NCBI GenBank assembly: GCA_021397835.1
Contig: JAJFZO010000191.1
Location: 5,461,001-5,525,000, forward strand
Source: Moringa oleifera
Taxonomy: Eukaryota > Streptophyta > Magnoliopsida > Brassicales > Moringaceae
Length of the DNA stretch: 64,000 bases
Reading direction: 5' to 3'
Position 1 is the stretch's first letter; each line of letters opens with the position of its first letter. The position numbers were made by a program, and so were the translations under genes. Below the pieces are notes generated by a model that worked only from the letters and a program-made list of their open reading frames with translations, ran no database searches and was not told where the DNA came from. This document shows, piece after piece, positions 36,401 through 48,699 of this stretch.

Positions 36401-39400
36401 TATATTCGCTTCAACTTGTTCTTACTGATTACTGGTGGCCTGTGAACACTTTACCATCTTTTTAATTTGCTTGCAAATTTATGTCTAAAGAGTAGATGTG
36501 AAGTTTTTCATGGCAATACCATAGCCGAGAATTGCACTTTGAAGTTATTTACTTCTGGTTGAGTTTGATCCTTTCAACTTTTGAAGTTCCCAACCTTGGG
36601 AATCCTCTCAAGTTGAGGCTTCAATTTTTATATTGATATTCCTAGCATAATTGTGAGTGCGAAACTTCCATTTGTGGCCATATTTGGTGATGCCTATGAA
36701 TTTCTATTAATAAAGACCAGTTACTCTACCTGTTCTTGCTGTCTGACCATCTGTATCTGTCCTCAATTTGATGATCTGATTGTATTGTTCTTTTTAGGTT
36801 GATGTTGCTAGTTAATGCAACATTTTAGTTTTCTATATTGCAGTATTGATTCTAAATCACAGTTATCATTATTCATTACATGATCTTAATGTCACCAAAA
36901 TCTTTTAACGTATTAACAATAGCTTCATTTTTGGGAAAACAAGGGCAAACTAACATTTCATATGTTACTCCTTCATTTTATGTATTGGTAACATTGATAT
37001 AACTTCACAAGAATCTGATAATATCTTAAAGAAGTTCAACTGAGTCTATCAATTCTATAACTTTTTTGCACGATATTTTAATGGTTTTTACTTAGTTTTG
37101 GCTTGTGGCTCAGCGATTAGGTCTAACATAATGTAATAGTTTTGGCTTGTGATTCAGTGATTAGTTCTACCATAATGTTACTTTATTCGTTAGTCCACTT
37201 ATGTGAACTTGTTGTCATTGATGCAGAGTTCTTGAAATCATGCGGAGAGACGCAGAGAAAGATCCATCAACTAATTCAGATGCAAAGTATGCTAGACTTC
37301 TAATCAATCAGGTTTCTACATCTCCTCTCATTGTCAATTTCTTTGTACACTTTCCACAAGAATTTGTGCAGTGGTGTAAGAATTAATTATTTTATGATTT
37401 TGGTTCTACAAAGCATCATATTTTGTTTTTCACATGAGGTTTTGGACTCATCTTGCATCTGCTAATACTGTCACTAATTACAAACCTCCATGACTGAAAA
37501 TCCTCAGGTGGACAGAAAGTTGGTAAAGCAGACAGTGATGACATCTGTGTATGGTGTCACATATATTGGTGCCCGTGATCAAATCAAGAGGAGGTTAAAG
37601 GAACGCTGCGCAATTGCTGATGATACAGAGCTGTTCATTGCAGCTTGCTATGCAGCGAAAGTAAGACTGGAGTATGCATGTTTCCATCTTTATATGTGTG
37701 TGTGCATGGGTGGGTGTGCGTGTGCATGGGTGGGTGTGCGTGTGTGCATGCATTCAAGGGTGGGTATGTGGAAGGTATAGATCACTTATTTGATTTTGTT
37801 GCATGAACAGACCACCTTGACTGCCTTGGGAGAGATGTTTGAAGCTGCAAGAAGTATCATGAGTTGGCTTGGTGAATGTGCAAAGGTGTGTCCCATTGAT
37901 TTTGTAGTCTTCTTTCTTAATATAATTTATACTGGTGTCCATCAATAGCTCCTAAAGCTCAGTATGTGCTAGGGAATTATGTTTTTGGGTAATACATGTC
38001 CTAGAATCAGGCTCATCTATGTTCATAGATCTTGGTTATTGGAAGTGTTTGGCAACAGTGCCCTTACCTGTATGTTCTTATGTCACCATGAACTTCCTGA
38101 TGGCACGTTTGTTTTTATCTCTGATCCGGTGGGTATATGATACTTAAACTTTCATGCTAGTCACCCTTATTATGTGGAAACTCTTTGTTGAAATGATTTG
38201 GAAGTTTTGTGCTTTACTGCATCATTGCACCTTATATTGGCATTTCCAATGTAGTTTTATGCAACATGCTGACTGCTGAATTTGATTACAATAGGTGATA
38301 GCTTCAGAGAATAAAGCCGTGTGTTGGAATACTCCTCTTGGACTTCCTGTTGTACAGCCTTACCGACAATTAGGAAGGCATCTTGTAATGTTCTAGGAAA
38401 CTTGTAAAAGTTTCACATGACTAATATCTTAAGTTAGTTATCATATTCAAAACAACAATTTCTTTTAGCATGTCATTGAAATGCTTTGCTTCAACTGTAT
38501 GCAGATTAAAACTTCCCTTCAGGTGTTGACACTACAAAGGGAAACTGACAAGGTAGTTTTCTGCTTCCTTTTTTCTGTTTTTATGCATGAAAACTGAGTG
38601 AACTTTAACTGTGCATATATTCAGGGTAGTTCATTCTATTTGTCTATCCATACGAAAAGATGAAAAGTGAACTCATAGCCACTTCCAATTGGGATAAAAA
38701 ACGATACTTTTTAAGTCCTGCTTCTTTGGTGTAATTTTGGGTTGTGACTGGGTCTGGTGCACATCACATCTGTGATTTGTAGTGTTTCTTTCACTCGTAA
38801 CATATATATCAAGCAAGTTAGGTCATTCCCTTTATTTTTACCTTCTAAAACTAATCTTATTTCTTCTGTATTGTTATAGATCATGGTTAAGAGGCAGAGA
38901 ACGGCTTTCCCCCCAAATTTTGTACATTCCCTAGATGGTTCTCACATGATGATGACTGCTGTTGCTTGCAAGAAAGCAGGCTTGAATTTTGCAGGTTTCT
39001 GTCTATTTCTGTATTTTGCAATATACTATCTAGGCATGTTTATGTGCACACATGGGTATGTATTCTGACTGTTTCATTCTATTATTTGATTGCAGGAGTG
39101 CATGATTCATACTGGACACATGCATGTGATGCTGATGAAATGAATAGAATACTAAGACTAAAGTTTGTTGAACTCTACGAGGCACCAATCTTGGAAAATG
39201 TAAGTATATTACTTCTACCCTGCACTGTAATTTTGAGATTTCCTGGTCTGTAAGGGAAGGTTTGAGCTGCTGTTTTGGTTGTCTCCCTCAATCTAGCAAA
39301 TTTGGTTCACACCCAAGCATAGTCTCGAACTGCTTTATAGAGATTAATTCAGATCTCAAAGAAGATTCGTCCTTCTGTTTTAATGGAGTTGCTTTTTTTG

Positions 39401-39875
39401 CCAAAAACTGATGCTCAGTTTTTCACTTTTTTACCTGGTCTACCTCAGACAGAAATGCACAGCAAATGCTCACATTCGTTCACAAGAATTATACTGGTAC
39501 ATATGGAACTACACCCTTTAAGAGACCTATCCCTACCCTTTCGTTCTCCGGTTTTTTCTGTGTTCAGCCTTTGCTATCCTTTGAAACAGAGTTCTATGTC
39601 CATGAATTGGTTATGTAACTTACATTGTGGAAATACTTGTATCTAAATTCTAATGCAGAGATGAATTAACTTAGTGGTTGACGGACAGTTATCTGAGGAA
39701 TCTGTGTTTGTGAGGTTATACTGGAATCCACTAAACTCGATGATGGTTGCTTTTGTGCTTACAGTTGCTGGAGAACTTTCAAAAGTCTTTTCCAAGGTTA
39801 AAGTTTCCTCCTTTACCTGAGCGAGGGGACTTTGACCTCAGAGAAGTTCTGGAATCTCCGTATTTCTTCAACTAG
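30491..39875 (+). CDS. RPOTM: Mitochondrial phage-type (T7-like) RNA polymerase, RPOTm
   Basis: Nineteen exons are inferred (30491-31315, 32510-32743, 32843-32976, 33060-33126, 33308-33366, 33712-33829, 34059-34172, 34312-34443, 34529-34945, 35784-35834, 35932-36002, 37227-37311, 37508-37660, 37811-37885, 38295-38384, 38505-38552, 38880-38994, 39096-39199, 39765-39875), giving 1000 residues. It is a single-subunit polymerase that transcribes mitochondrial genes. The N-terminus [15 protein letters not shown] is Arg/Ser-rich like a mitochondrial presequence. Motif [11 protein letters not shown] (catalytic Asp701) sits at the start of exon 10, motif [15 protein letters not shown] (Lys776, Tyr784) in exon 13, and motif [10 protein letters not shown] (Asp933) in exon 18. 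It ends ESPYFFN, as relatives do. Segments such as [15 protein letters not shown] favour RPOTm over RPOTmp or RPOTp. The exon 1 donor GTCGGT at 31316 is weak. Confidence 0.93.
35375..35680 (+). repeat. Decayed duplicate of RPOTm exons 10-11 inside intron 9
   Basis: This copy matches 35775-36140, which carries the functional exons 10 and 11. The pseudo-exon at 35387-35431 still reads DGSCNGL then AALGRD, but small deletions have removed the Gln-His-Tyr stretch, and the donor is lost. The exon 11 counterpart begins at 35513 after CTTTAG, but most of its coding core is replaced by CT-rich repeats. The intervening intron (CTAATATAAATGTCCTGACA) is nearly identical in both. It is not usable as an alternative exon pair as written. 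Confidence 0.85.
37688..37762 (+). repeat. GT-rich minisatellite in RPOTm intron 13
   Basis: Two perfect copies of an 18-20 base unit (TGTGCATGGGTGGGTGTGCG) follow one another, with further GTGTG runs and a partial third copy. This is intronic low-complexity DNA with no coding role. Confidence 0.75.
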
Positions 39876-40955
39876 TATGAATCAAATAATTCACTTGGCA
39901 GTTTCCTCCTAAGGCGACTATGTACGACTCTGTCATTGAGCTACACTGGTGATGACAATCGTGTATTCATTCATTCATGGAGCATGACATTGATAAAGCC
40001 AAGTTCCTTGCAGCGAATCAAGAAGTAGAAAGAGATACTTCAGGCCTAGCTGCTTGCAACGGGTGTCCTCTCATAACTGTAAATATGACAGAACAAGATT
40101 TTATAGACCAGCAGGAGTTTCTCTCAACTTCTGCTCCATACATGGGATTCGGCTTTGAATCATGAATTTGCCGTTTCAAATTCAATAAGATGTTGTGAAA
40201 AAATGCAGCACTCATAGAAAGAAACAAGGTTTTGCTCTGAGCTGTGTGAAGCCAAGGATATTAAAGCTTCTGCAGTCGGTTGATCACTGATTGAAATAGA
40301 GTGGACTTGAAGCTTAGAATTGTATTACAATTCTTTGGAGATGATGGGGCAGTGGATCTTCTAGGTCTCCGAAAAGATTGTAGGATCGCAGAAATAGGTG
40401 ACATTATTTTGTACTTTCTGCAGTGCCAATTTTGTAGGATATGTACAAGTACTTCCAAGATTGATTGTTATTATTGTTTTAATCTATAGCAAGTTGTCTC
40501 ATTCATAGTAACAAATATCTGTTAAACATCTAAGTCAACATGCTTGGTGGTAGTCTGTCATGCACATCAGTTTCTAATGAAGAAGTAATGCTTGGTTGAT
40601 TGGAGTTTGTATACTAGTCTTCCTTTATCATTATCAGCAATTTGGTCTTCTGTGAAGATTGCAGATTAAATTGACACAGAAAGTGAATTGAGAAAATGTA
40701 AGGTGAAAACCTGAAAGCAGGGCCAACTTTAAACTGCTTGGTACAAGAAGAGACGTGATATGAATCAAGGTAATGCACACAATTCAATCCAGACAAGTCC
40801 CAGGCAATGCAACAAATGAATATGGGTGCAGCTTGCAATCAGCTAAAAGCCAACTTTTATTCAAGACTTAAGCATTCAGAAAATCGTCCTGGTAATGCTT
40901 TCTGTAGAAGCTGTGAAATTTCTCATTTTCATGCTACTGAGAGAAACCAACTATA
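39876..40955. other. Convergent spacer between RPOTm and AVT6-like gene
   Basis: This spacer should contain both 3' UTRs, since the genes converge. A 62-codon ORF at 39977-40165 lies in the probable RPOTm 3' UTR and has no recognisable domain. No other feature was seen. Confidence 0.45.
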
Positions 40956-42962
40956 TTATGCCCATGGGGATTGATCCTTCTTGAACAGGTTGTAGGCATC
41001 ACTGAATATTGCCACCAAGCTTGATAACACGGCAATAGAAATCATGGAAACAGATAAGATCTTGTCCTTCCTTGTTGCTATGCCATGGGGATCCCTGAAA
41101 CAGAAGAAGAGAAAGATAACTGGGCCTGTAATGTTCCTAATATTTAAAAGTGATCACTCTAATTCTCAGAATATTATTCTTGACAAGAAGTGTAAGTCAC
41201 CTTATAGCAATGGCAGCTGGAAAGATAAATCCAATACAAACTGCAGAAGTTGCTCCAGTAAACTGGAAAGCATCCCAGATGCTGGGAATAAAAGTTGCAC
41301 CCAAGAAGACAAGTGAGATTAACCCAGTGCTCAGCAATGCAAACCTGCAATTATCTGAGGCCAAAGGCCTGGCTGAAGGAAACAGGAGTCCATCCAAATT
41401 CAGACGCAAGGGATGGAAGATGACCGGGAAAACAAGCATGAGGTGAAGAGCATAGCTCATTCTAACAACATCACTGATGATAGAGCTGTAAGGGATGCCC
41501 AGATTGGTGTCAAAATTGGCCAGAACATCAGCCAGGGTTGATTCACCAAACAGGAGGTATCCGAAGAAGCTGGTCATTATGTAGACAGTAGAGCACAAAC
41601 CCAATGAAGTCCATACAACTGGCTGTATCAGGGAAGGGTCTTCAAGCTCATTACCTATGGTATGAACTGCAAGACATCCAATACCCTTAAGAAACTGAAG
41701 CAATTTTAAAACTTTGATGATTGTGTAAAATTCGTATTCCATCTTTCTTGTTTTAGGAAAATGATCAGAGAACCTACCATTGAAGTGGCAGATGAAAGCT
41801 GTGACAAGAACCGGGACTGCAGTGAAGAGATTCCACACTGATGTAATGTCTGTGATATCAGGGAGTAACCTGGGAATGGTGGCACTTCCATCGGCTAATT
41901 TAACAAGAGCAATCCCTGCGGTAATAACTAGGAAAAGGACTGCCAGTGCCACAGCTAAAGCAGAAGTGAACCTCAAGGAATCTGCAAGGAATTAATACTG
42001 CAACTGTTACCAGAGATAAGTAATTAAGATTTCCAAGCAAGTTAACATATGGTAAGCTTAAACTGTGGGAGGCTTGACAGTGGGCACTAACCTATGCGCT
42101 TGAAGCATGCCAATGGAACAAAAACAGTTAGGGTAGTGACAAGCAGAACAAAGGTTCGCCCATTCCACCATTGTTGTCCAAACCAACTTTCTAATACACC
42201 AGTATGATGAATTCCGCTTGAAGATGATCCAGACAGTACATCACCTTGTCGAATATAATATGCCATTAAAACTTATGTCATTCAGTTCAAGGTTATGGAA
42301 TCAACAGGGGCAACTGGTCTAAAGCATCATAAGATTCAATGAACTTCTAAGTCGAGCAAGTCCAGATCACAAGCTGGACTACGCAAATTCCGATGTACAA
42401 TCCATCCCCATAGATATAGAACTATTCAAAACTTAATTTACATAATATTAGACCCAGAAATCACTGCAATGAAATGAATAAGAGGAAAGAAAATAAGTTT
42501 CAAAAGAAGAATAATCGAAAGAGTCATATGATATATGGGCTTACCGATAATGATCATGTAAACAACAAGCACCCCAGCAATACTAACCACTACACAACCT
42601 TGAAGCAACCATCTCCCCGAGGACCCAAATGCATCCCCCATGACATCTCCGTAGGACTCAGCCTTTGCTGCCTTACTAAACCGCAACAGCATCGCCAGGG
42701 AGATCTCTGCGAGAATCGCCACAACCACTATCAAGCCAATGCCAAACCCAAGTCCTAGCACTTTCATGGCCGCTGGCAGTGCCATGATGCCAGCACCAAT
42801 AATTGTGGTGGATAAGTTGAACACTGCACCACTAAATGAAGCTCCATTGAATTCACTGGTTATGTGACTGTCGTCCTGTTTTCTTGGCAGTAGTGGTGAT
42901 TTTTCGCTGATGGCTTGGCTTCCTTTCTGGTTTCTCTTGGTTCTTTTCTTGTTAGTTGTCAT
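40956..42962 (-). CDS. AVT6-type vacuolar amino-acid transporter (SLC38-like)
   Basis: Five minus-strand exons are inferred: 42962-42545, 42244-42092, 41981-41778, 41666-41201 and 41094-40956, giving 459 residues with consistent phases. The protein belongs to the amino-acid/auxin permease superfamily (Aa_trans domain), with about eleven membrane segments. The N-terminus is hydrophilic (KSPLLPRKQDDS), followed by the family start of the first segment, SFSGAVFNLSTTIIGAGIMALP. Arabidopsis AVT6 members export acidic and other amino acids from the vacuole. An NELEDPSLIQPVVW loop lies mid-protein and the C-terminus reads KKDQSPWA. The start is the ATG at 42962, because no upstream in-frame ATG exists. 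Which of AVT6A to AVT6E is the closest relative was not determined. Confidence 0.92.
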
Positions 42963-43399
42963 GGTGCTCGCTCTCAAGATTTTGGTCTGTAGTTTGGTCT
43001 ATAAGCTTCTGAGATGTCACCAAACTCCGATTGTCAATTATGCAAGAAAGACTTTAAATGGAATAAAGTAATGGAGAAAGGCAATGCCATGCCAGCATTC
43101 TTATCATTGGCACTATTTGCATAGATAAAATCAACTCTTTCGTATGCTGAAAAGTCGCAAGGGATTTTGTCCTTCTTGTCCTAAATTGGAAGGAACCGTG
43201 TCTCAATAATAGTGTTGGAACGAGAAAGCAGAAAGCCCATTAAGGTGACACAACTGGGAATTCAATGTCCAAGACAAAAGAGAATTGCGAATTCACTGCT
43301 TGGTTTTTTTTATTTATTTATTTTTTAAGCCTGTAAGGAATTTTTTTTTAAAAAATGAAAACTTATTAACTTTAATTTTTTAATTTTATTTTAAACTTT
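42963..43399. other. Upstream region of the AVT6-like gene
   Basis: This is the probable 5' UTR and promoter of the minus-strand transporter gene. It becomes T-rich after about 43300, where the fold-back element starts. No specific element was recognised. Confidence 0.4.
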
Positions 43400-46120
43400 G
43401 AATAAAAATATCATAAATTACAAGTAAGATTTTACCAGTTGCTAGTCGATGAAAGGAGATGACCTTTTCAGATTTCATTCTCTTTCTCTTTTTTCTCACT
43501 TTATTTAATTTTCTTACTATAAAAACAATTAAGTTTTTACCAATCAAAATCAAGTTTTTATATATTTTTTGTAAATCCACAAATCTTCAAAGAACAAAGT
43601 AACATTTTTACAATTATTTTCAAAAGAAAATCGTTTAATACATTTTGAGAAACACATGAAAGTTCAGTTCTCTTTTTTTCTTGAGTATTTTTATAATATT
43701 AAAATATATTATAAATATGTAAAATATGTCTAATTTAAATGATATATATACGTATTATTTATTAATTAATTATAACTATTCATAGGTGTGAGCATGAAAT
43801 TTTCAATGGATGTCATAATGAGTTTTTATTTTTTATTTTAATTTTATTTTTTTATGCTCCAACACTTTTGTCGTGTTTATTAGGTGGGAGTGGTGGATCT
43901 GAGTAAGATTATTTCATTACATCCGATAATATTTGAAGTTATCATATATTATTTTAGACATCATATAATATTTGAAGTTATCATACATTATTTCAGACAT
44001 CATGTAATATTGAAAATTTTCATGTGATATTAAAAGTTTTCAAGCATTATTCAAAGTATAATATGTTATTTTATACATCAAACAACACATATTATTTTAA
44101 GTATTATGTAATATTTATAGTTTTTATATATTATTTTATGCACCATGCATTCTTTTGTAATGTTATCACGTATTATTCACTTATTCAAAGCAATATTGTC
44201 ATTGTTGTATTGTAATTAAATGCAGATGGTGAACAAAACATCATACAAAACTCCTGAAGATGTGTGGATCGATTGCACCATCAATTAAGTATATAAGATA
44301 TTTTAAAAAATGAACAGTCCGACAATCTTTATAGAATTCCTAATGTACTCAAAACAACCCTTGGATTAAACTCATGTTCCATTGTCAAACATCACATTTC
44401 ATTAAAAATAATACATGAAAACATAACACTTAATTAAAATAATATTTATTTGTAATACCATGGCTACATGTAGTATGTTCAGCATGCACTAATTATTGGT
44501 TAGGCTACTCATCTGGGAATTTTTTAGACACCACGAAAATATCAAGGTGTCTTTAGATGACATTTTATGGATTAATGTGATGGATAATTCAAAATTTTTA
44601 ACCATAAATTATTATATAAATGATTTTTTTTATACGTAACATATAAATACTTTGTTAGCTTGTAGATTGCAACATGAATTGTTATTATTATAGATGGTTA
44701 TTATTGTGAATAATTATCACTATAAATAATAATTATTATACAAGTAACATGACATGTAAATGCATGTCTTAAAATTTTTATGAGAAAATAAAAATGAAAA
44801 ATTAAAAGATAAAATGTTAATGACATGCATTAGCTTTTTTTAGACATTTATAATTAAGTAAAACAATCAATAGTTTAACAAAACAAATAAAACAAAAAAT
44901 AAAACTAACACATATATTAAGTTTATAACATTACATAAGGTATATCATTATCATGTATAATATTATACGATACCTGTAAATATTAAATGAATTTAACACA
45001 ATTCAATATGCCATAAAGATTTTGTCTGTCACCATATATTGGATAAATCAAACATCTATGTCCAATTATTTTCAAAGATATCATATATGCTCAATTGATG
45101 GTGCAATCAACTCACACATCTTCGAGAGCTTTGTGATTTTTCTTTTATCATCTGCATTTACTGTTAATATCATGAATTTACATTGTAATGTAGCAAGTGG
45201 TCACGAGATGAGAAGGCTAATATTAAACTTAGGGCGAAATGTCTACATGTCTCATCCCCAGCAAATTAAGGTGTTTTTTAAGTAGCAAAACAAGAGGCTT
45301 TGGTGTTGCGTAGGTTTGAATCAAAATCATTAACTTATTAAGGAGGTTCGTAAGGCTTAAAGGAGACCTTATGGTTTGGGACAGACTATAGTTCATTATG
45401 CTGGGCTAAAGTTATGTCACAGGTCATTTTTTTTTGGACTATTAGCTATTTAGGCTGGATAGATTCCTCATTAGAAAGAACAATCACAACAGTGTCATGA
45501 AAAAGTGAATAATACATAAAAACATATAAAATAATGCATAATGCATGAAAACTGTGAATATTATATGATGCCTAAGTATATAATATTTAAAATTGTACAT
45601 GATGCCTAAACTAATACATAAAATTTTCAAATATTACATGATGTATGAAATAATGCATGATATAGTCAAATAGTACCGCACCAACTCAGTACTTTGAGAC
45701 AACAAAAGTGTTGATTTTTATGTTAATATACGTGAACAATAAACACAGTCACAAAAGATCTAACGTATAATACATGTATATTCTTAAATGAAATATATTT
45801 TACATATTTGCAACATATTTTAGTACTATGAACTCAAAAAAAAAAACATAAAAAACAAAGAAATGAAAAATCTTTTACATGGGTTTTTCACTCACTTTTT
45901 CACGTGTTTATGAAAATATATTAAATAAATTTTTTTGGAAAAAAATTATCAAAGGATTACCTTGTTGTTCTTTGGAGATTCTTTTAAGATTTTGACAAGA
46001 ATCTAATAATATTTGATCAGGTGTAGAGAGAGGGAGTGTGAAATAAAAGAAATGGATATCTTGGTGAATATAAAATAAAATGCAGTAGTTAATCTATAAA
46101 ATCTTACCTTCAGAGTTAGA
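43400..46120. mobile_element. Large diverged inverted-repeat (fold-back / MULE-like) element
   Basis: The left arm (about 43400-44330) matches the complement of the right arm (about 45050-46120), with gaps. Anchors include CAACACTTTTGT at 43860-43871 against ACAAAAGTGTTG at 45702-45713, AATATGTAAAATATG near 43716 against its complement near 45790, and GATTGCACCATCAATT near 44270 against its complement near 45100. The arms carry repeated ACATCATxTAATATTTGAA units. A loop of about 700 bases and an extra segment at about 45150-45450 break the symmetry. There is no significant ORF. Long imperfect inverted arms resemble fold-back or Mutator-like elements, but no target duplication was found. Confidence 0.68.
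43925..44165. repeat. Tandem AT-rich units within the fold-back arm
   Basis: A unit of about 45-55 bases (ACATCATATAATATTTGAAG followed by TTATCATACATTATTTCAG) recurs about five times with drift. The same units occur inverted at about 45510-45670. Confidence 0.65.
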
Positions 46121-47309
46121 ATCTCAAATCAACATCAAAGCTTTACTTTTATAAATGAAAAAAACTAGATCGAAAGAGATAATAACTAAAGAGAGTGATT
46201 CCTTCCTTCCAGACGAGAGTGAAATGAGTTTCAAACACTTAGGGTTAAGGTTTGGGACCTTGAGATTGCTGCTACCTTAACAGCTTATGAACATCAAGCA
46301 ACAATGGATAGTTGAAGGCACAACATGAGGTAGAGATCCATGAAGCTAAGTAGCAAGCAAGAGAGAAAGGTGAAGCTGATTAACAAGCCTTGCTTAAGTG
46401 GAGACCCAATGTCAAATACTATACTAGTGGGATGTATAAGTTAGCTCGTTGAGAACCTAAAACAGAGATTTTAGAAAAGTATCCAAAGTTGAACTTAAGT
46501 TGATTTCAAACTAGGTATGAGACCTTAAAGGTGAAGAATGATGAGTCATCCGAGAATGAGGAGAAAGAGTCCTTTACCCTACCAAACGCACCTCTTGCAA
46601 ATGTTCCTCCTCCATAGGAATTTGAGAAAACCTAATGTTATTTTTTTAGGTACTTAGTATATGTGAGGCTTTGTTTTGTTTCTCATTATAATTAACATTA
46701 TAGAAATGTATTTTGTCATTTTGTGGACTAACGAAATAAGTTTTCTAGTTTGCTTTGGTGGCTTTAATTATACTTCACATGTACCTTTTCTTTTTGTTCT
46801 TGATAGGTTTTCTTGATGCGTTATATGTCAAGCTTATTGGAGCCTTACTTTTAAATTATGATAGGGTTTTCCTGTAGGAAAACTGATCTTACTAATGTTT
46901 CCTACCATCTTCGGATATTTCCTTCACACACACATGCATCTACTACATATACACACACATATTATCTTGCCATGATTCCTATTATCCTTAACATATTTTA
47001 TCTATGGATTGCTTATTGCCTTTCTGGGAAACTTGATCATGTTAGTCCAAAGGGTCTTATGAGTTGTCTAAGGACTTGTTGGTTGAGGATTTTTCTTACC
47101 ATCCTAAAATTATCATTGGTTTGACAACCATATTCCCTTTTTTTTTTTCTTTTTCTTGGGGGAACCTGATCCTAGCAAGGTTCCCATTAAACAAGTTGTG
47201 TCTAGGGACTATTTCTTAAAGGCTCATAGCCTATCATTAGTTTTATAGTTATGTTGTTGAAAGAAGTTGCTTTATTTATTTAATCGAATACAAAATGTCA
47301 TTTGTAAAA
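46121..47309. other. Relic repeat DNA, nothing identified with confidence
   Basis: No intact ORF or domain was recognised. The stretch precedes, in minus-strand order, the end of a gypsy integrase relic and so may contain its degraded 3' LTR. A CACACACATGCATC-like CA-rich patch lies near 46920-46960. Confidence 0.35.
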
Positions 47310-47571
47310 AGAATACACAAGTTTTTTTTAGCGTAGTACAACTTTAAATTGTTTGAAAGTTTTAGGATCTTGATATTTTTCTTATTTGTATGGTTGCCAA
47401 ACAATATGATCTCAATCTTTAAGTACTTTGTAAGGCCCTTCCTAATATGGGAACATCTTATCTTTTGCTTTCAGGTCTAATTCTTCCAGCTTTTGGAGTA
47501 CTAATTGCCTTCACTTAAAGTTTCTAGTTTAGATTGGTTGATTGTAGTAACGCCCTAGCACTTGCTGAATG
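47310..47571 (-). pseudogene. Ty3/gypsy integrase C-terminal relic
   Basis: Read on the minus strand across stops and shifts, the sequence gives LVLQKLEELDLKAKDKMFP, then EGPYKVLK, and finally NNLKLYYAKKNL. These correspond to the end of gypsy polyproteins, with consensus segments DLVLRK, WEGPYKV and WNxxNLKxYY. It is abruptly bounded at 47572 by the TAGGGATG terminus of a hAT element, which probably interrupted it. Confidence 0.65.
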
Positions 47572-47694
47572 TAGGGATGTCAAAATTTTCAAATGAGGTA
47601 AGGATAAAAAAGACTAAATGGGTTCAAGGTCAAGGCAAGGAAGGGTATTATGTTCCTCACTCCATCCCCAACTGTGAACCTGCCTTGTTCAATA

Positions 47695-47730
<36 letters not shown>
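47695..47730. repeat. TAT/ATT trinucleotide microsatellite
   Basis: About twelve TAT repeats in a row are followed by a short AGTAATAATAATAAT run. Confidence 0.9.
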
Positions 47731-47731
<1 letters not shown>

Positions 47732-48699
47732 GTAATAATAATAATTTATGAAATACATATACAAACCAAATAATAATACCTAACCTTAAAACTCTTTCTT
47801 TTCTCTTTCTTTTCATCCTTAGCCATAAGTAACTCTTCCTTTTTTAGTCTTCCACTCTTCATTTTCTTTCCTTTTATCTTTGTGTTCGTCATTCAAGGTT
47901 AAGGCTAAAAGTGTGGTAAAGGAGGCATTTACGCAATGGGTGCAGTCATGATGAATTACAAGAGGAACCATCAAAAGCGTGAATTCAATCTTTAGGTAAT
48001 CTTCTAGATACCAATCCTTTTCAATGTGGATCTCTTTTCGCTAATGTCTCTTCTAAAATCACACGAATTTTATCCATTCTAGGAATTGTATTATCTTTAG
48101 TGATATGCGATATGCAATATGCGATATGCAAAAGAATAGCGCTATTGACTCAATAAATTGTCATTTGTCTCCATATATCCATCCACTCACCTCTACACAT
48201 TATCATGTCCCTTTTAACAAATATTCTAGTTGATAGGCATTTACCAACAGTAATAGCTATAGGATTGGATGACACATGTTGAAAATCTAAATGCTAGCTA
48301 GGTGAATATCTACTCTGGAAGTTTGTTAGCTCTATTTGACCTTTCTTTTTGTTAAATTCTTCTTTGTAGATGTGATGCTAATTACTCAGTTCTTTGGTGT
48401 GTGCTAATATGTATAAGTAAGGCCCTGGTATATTCTCTTCGTATAAGATAGTGAACTTTTTACTTGTTTCTTTTTTATGCTTGTTTCTTGCATTTTTTTC
48501 TTTTTATTGTTTTTAAAATGTAAAATTTAGTTTTAGACTTTTTACAAGTAGAAGATAGAAATTAAGTTACTTTATACAAGTAATAGATCATGATAACATG
48601 TAAATACCTGTTGTATTTAGAAGACATGTGTATATATAGTACTTTAGTTTGTATATAGGTGATTGCAATACGTCTATTGAATGTTTCATTTAAAAAAAT

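Noticed and set aside
39977..40165. 62-codon ORF downstream of RPOTm
   Set aside because: It falls in the probable 3' UTR just after the stop and shows no family resemblance.
45022..45285. 87-codon + ORF inside the fold-back element
   Set aside because: It overlaps the inverted arm, has no domain, and its counterpart in the left arm is not open.
43400..46120. Assigning the fold-back element firmly to Mutator
   Set aside because: Long inverted arms fit, but no 9-10 bp duplication or transposase was found, so only a MULE-like label is given.
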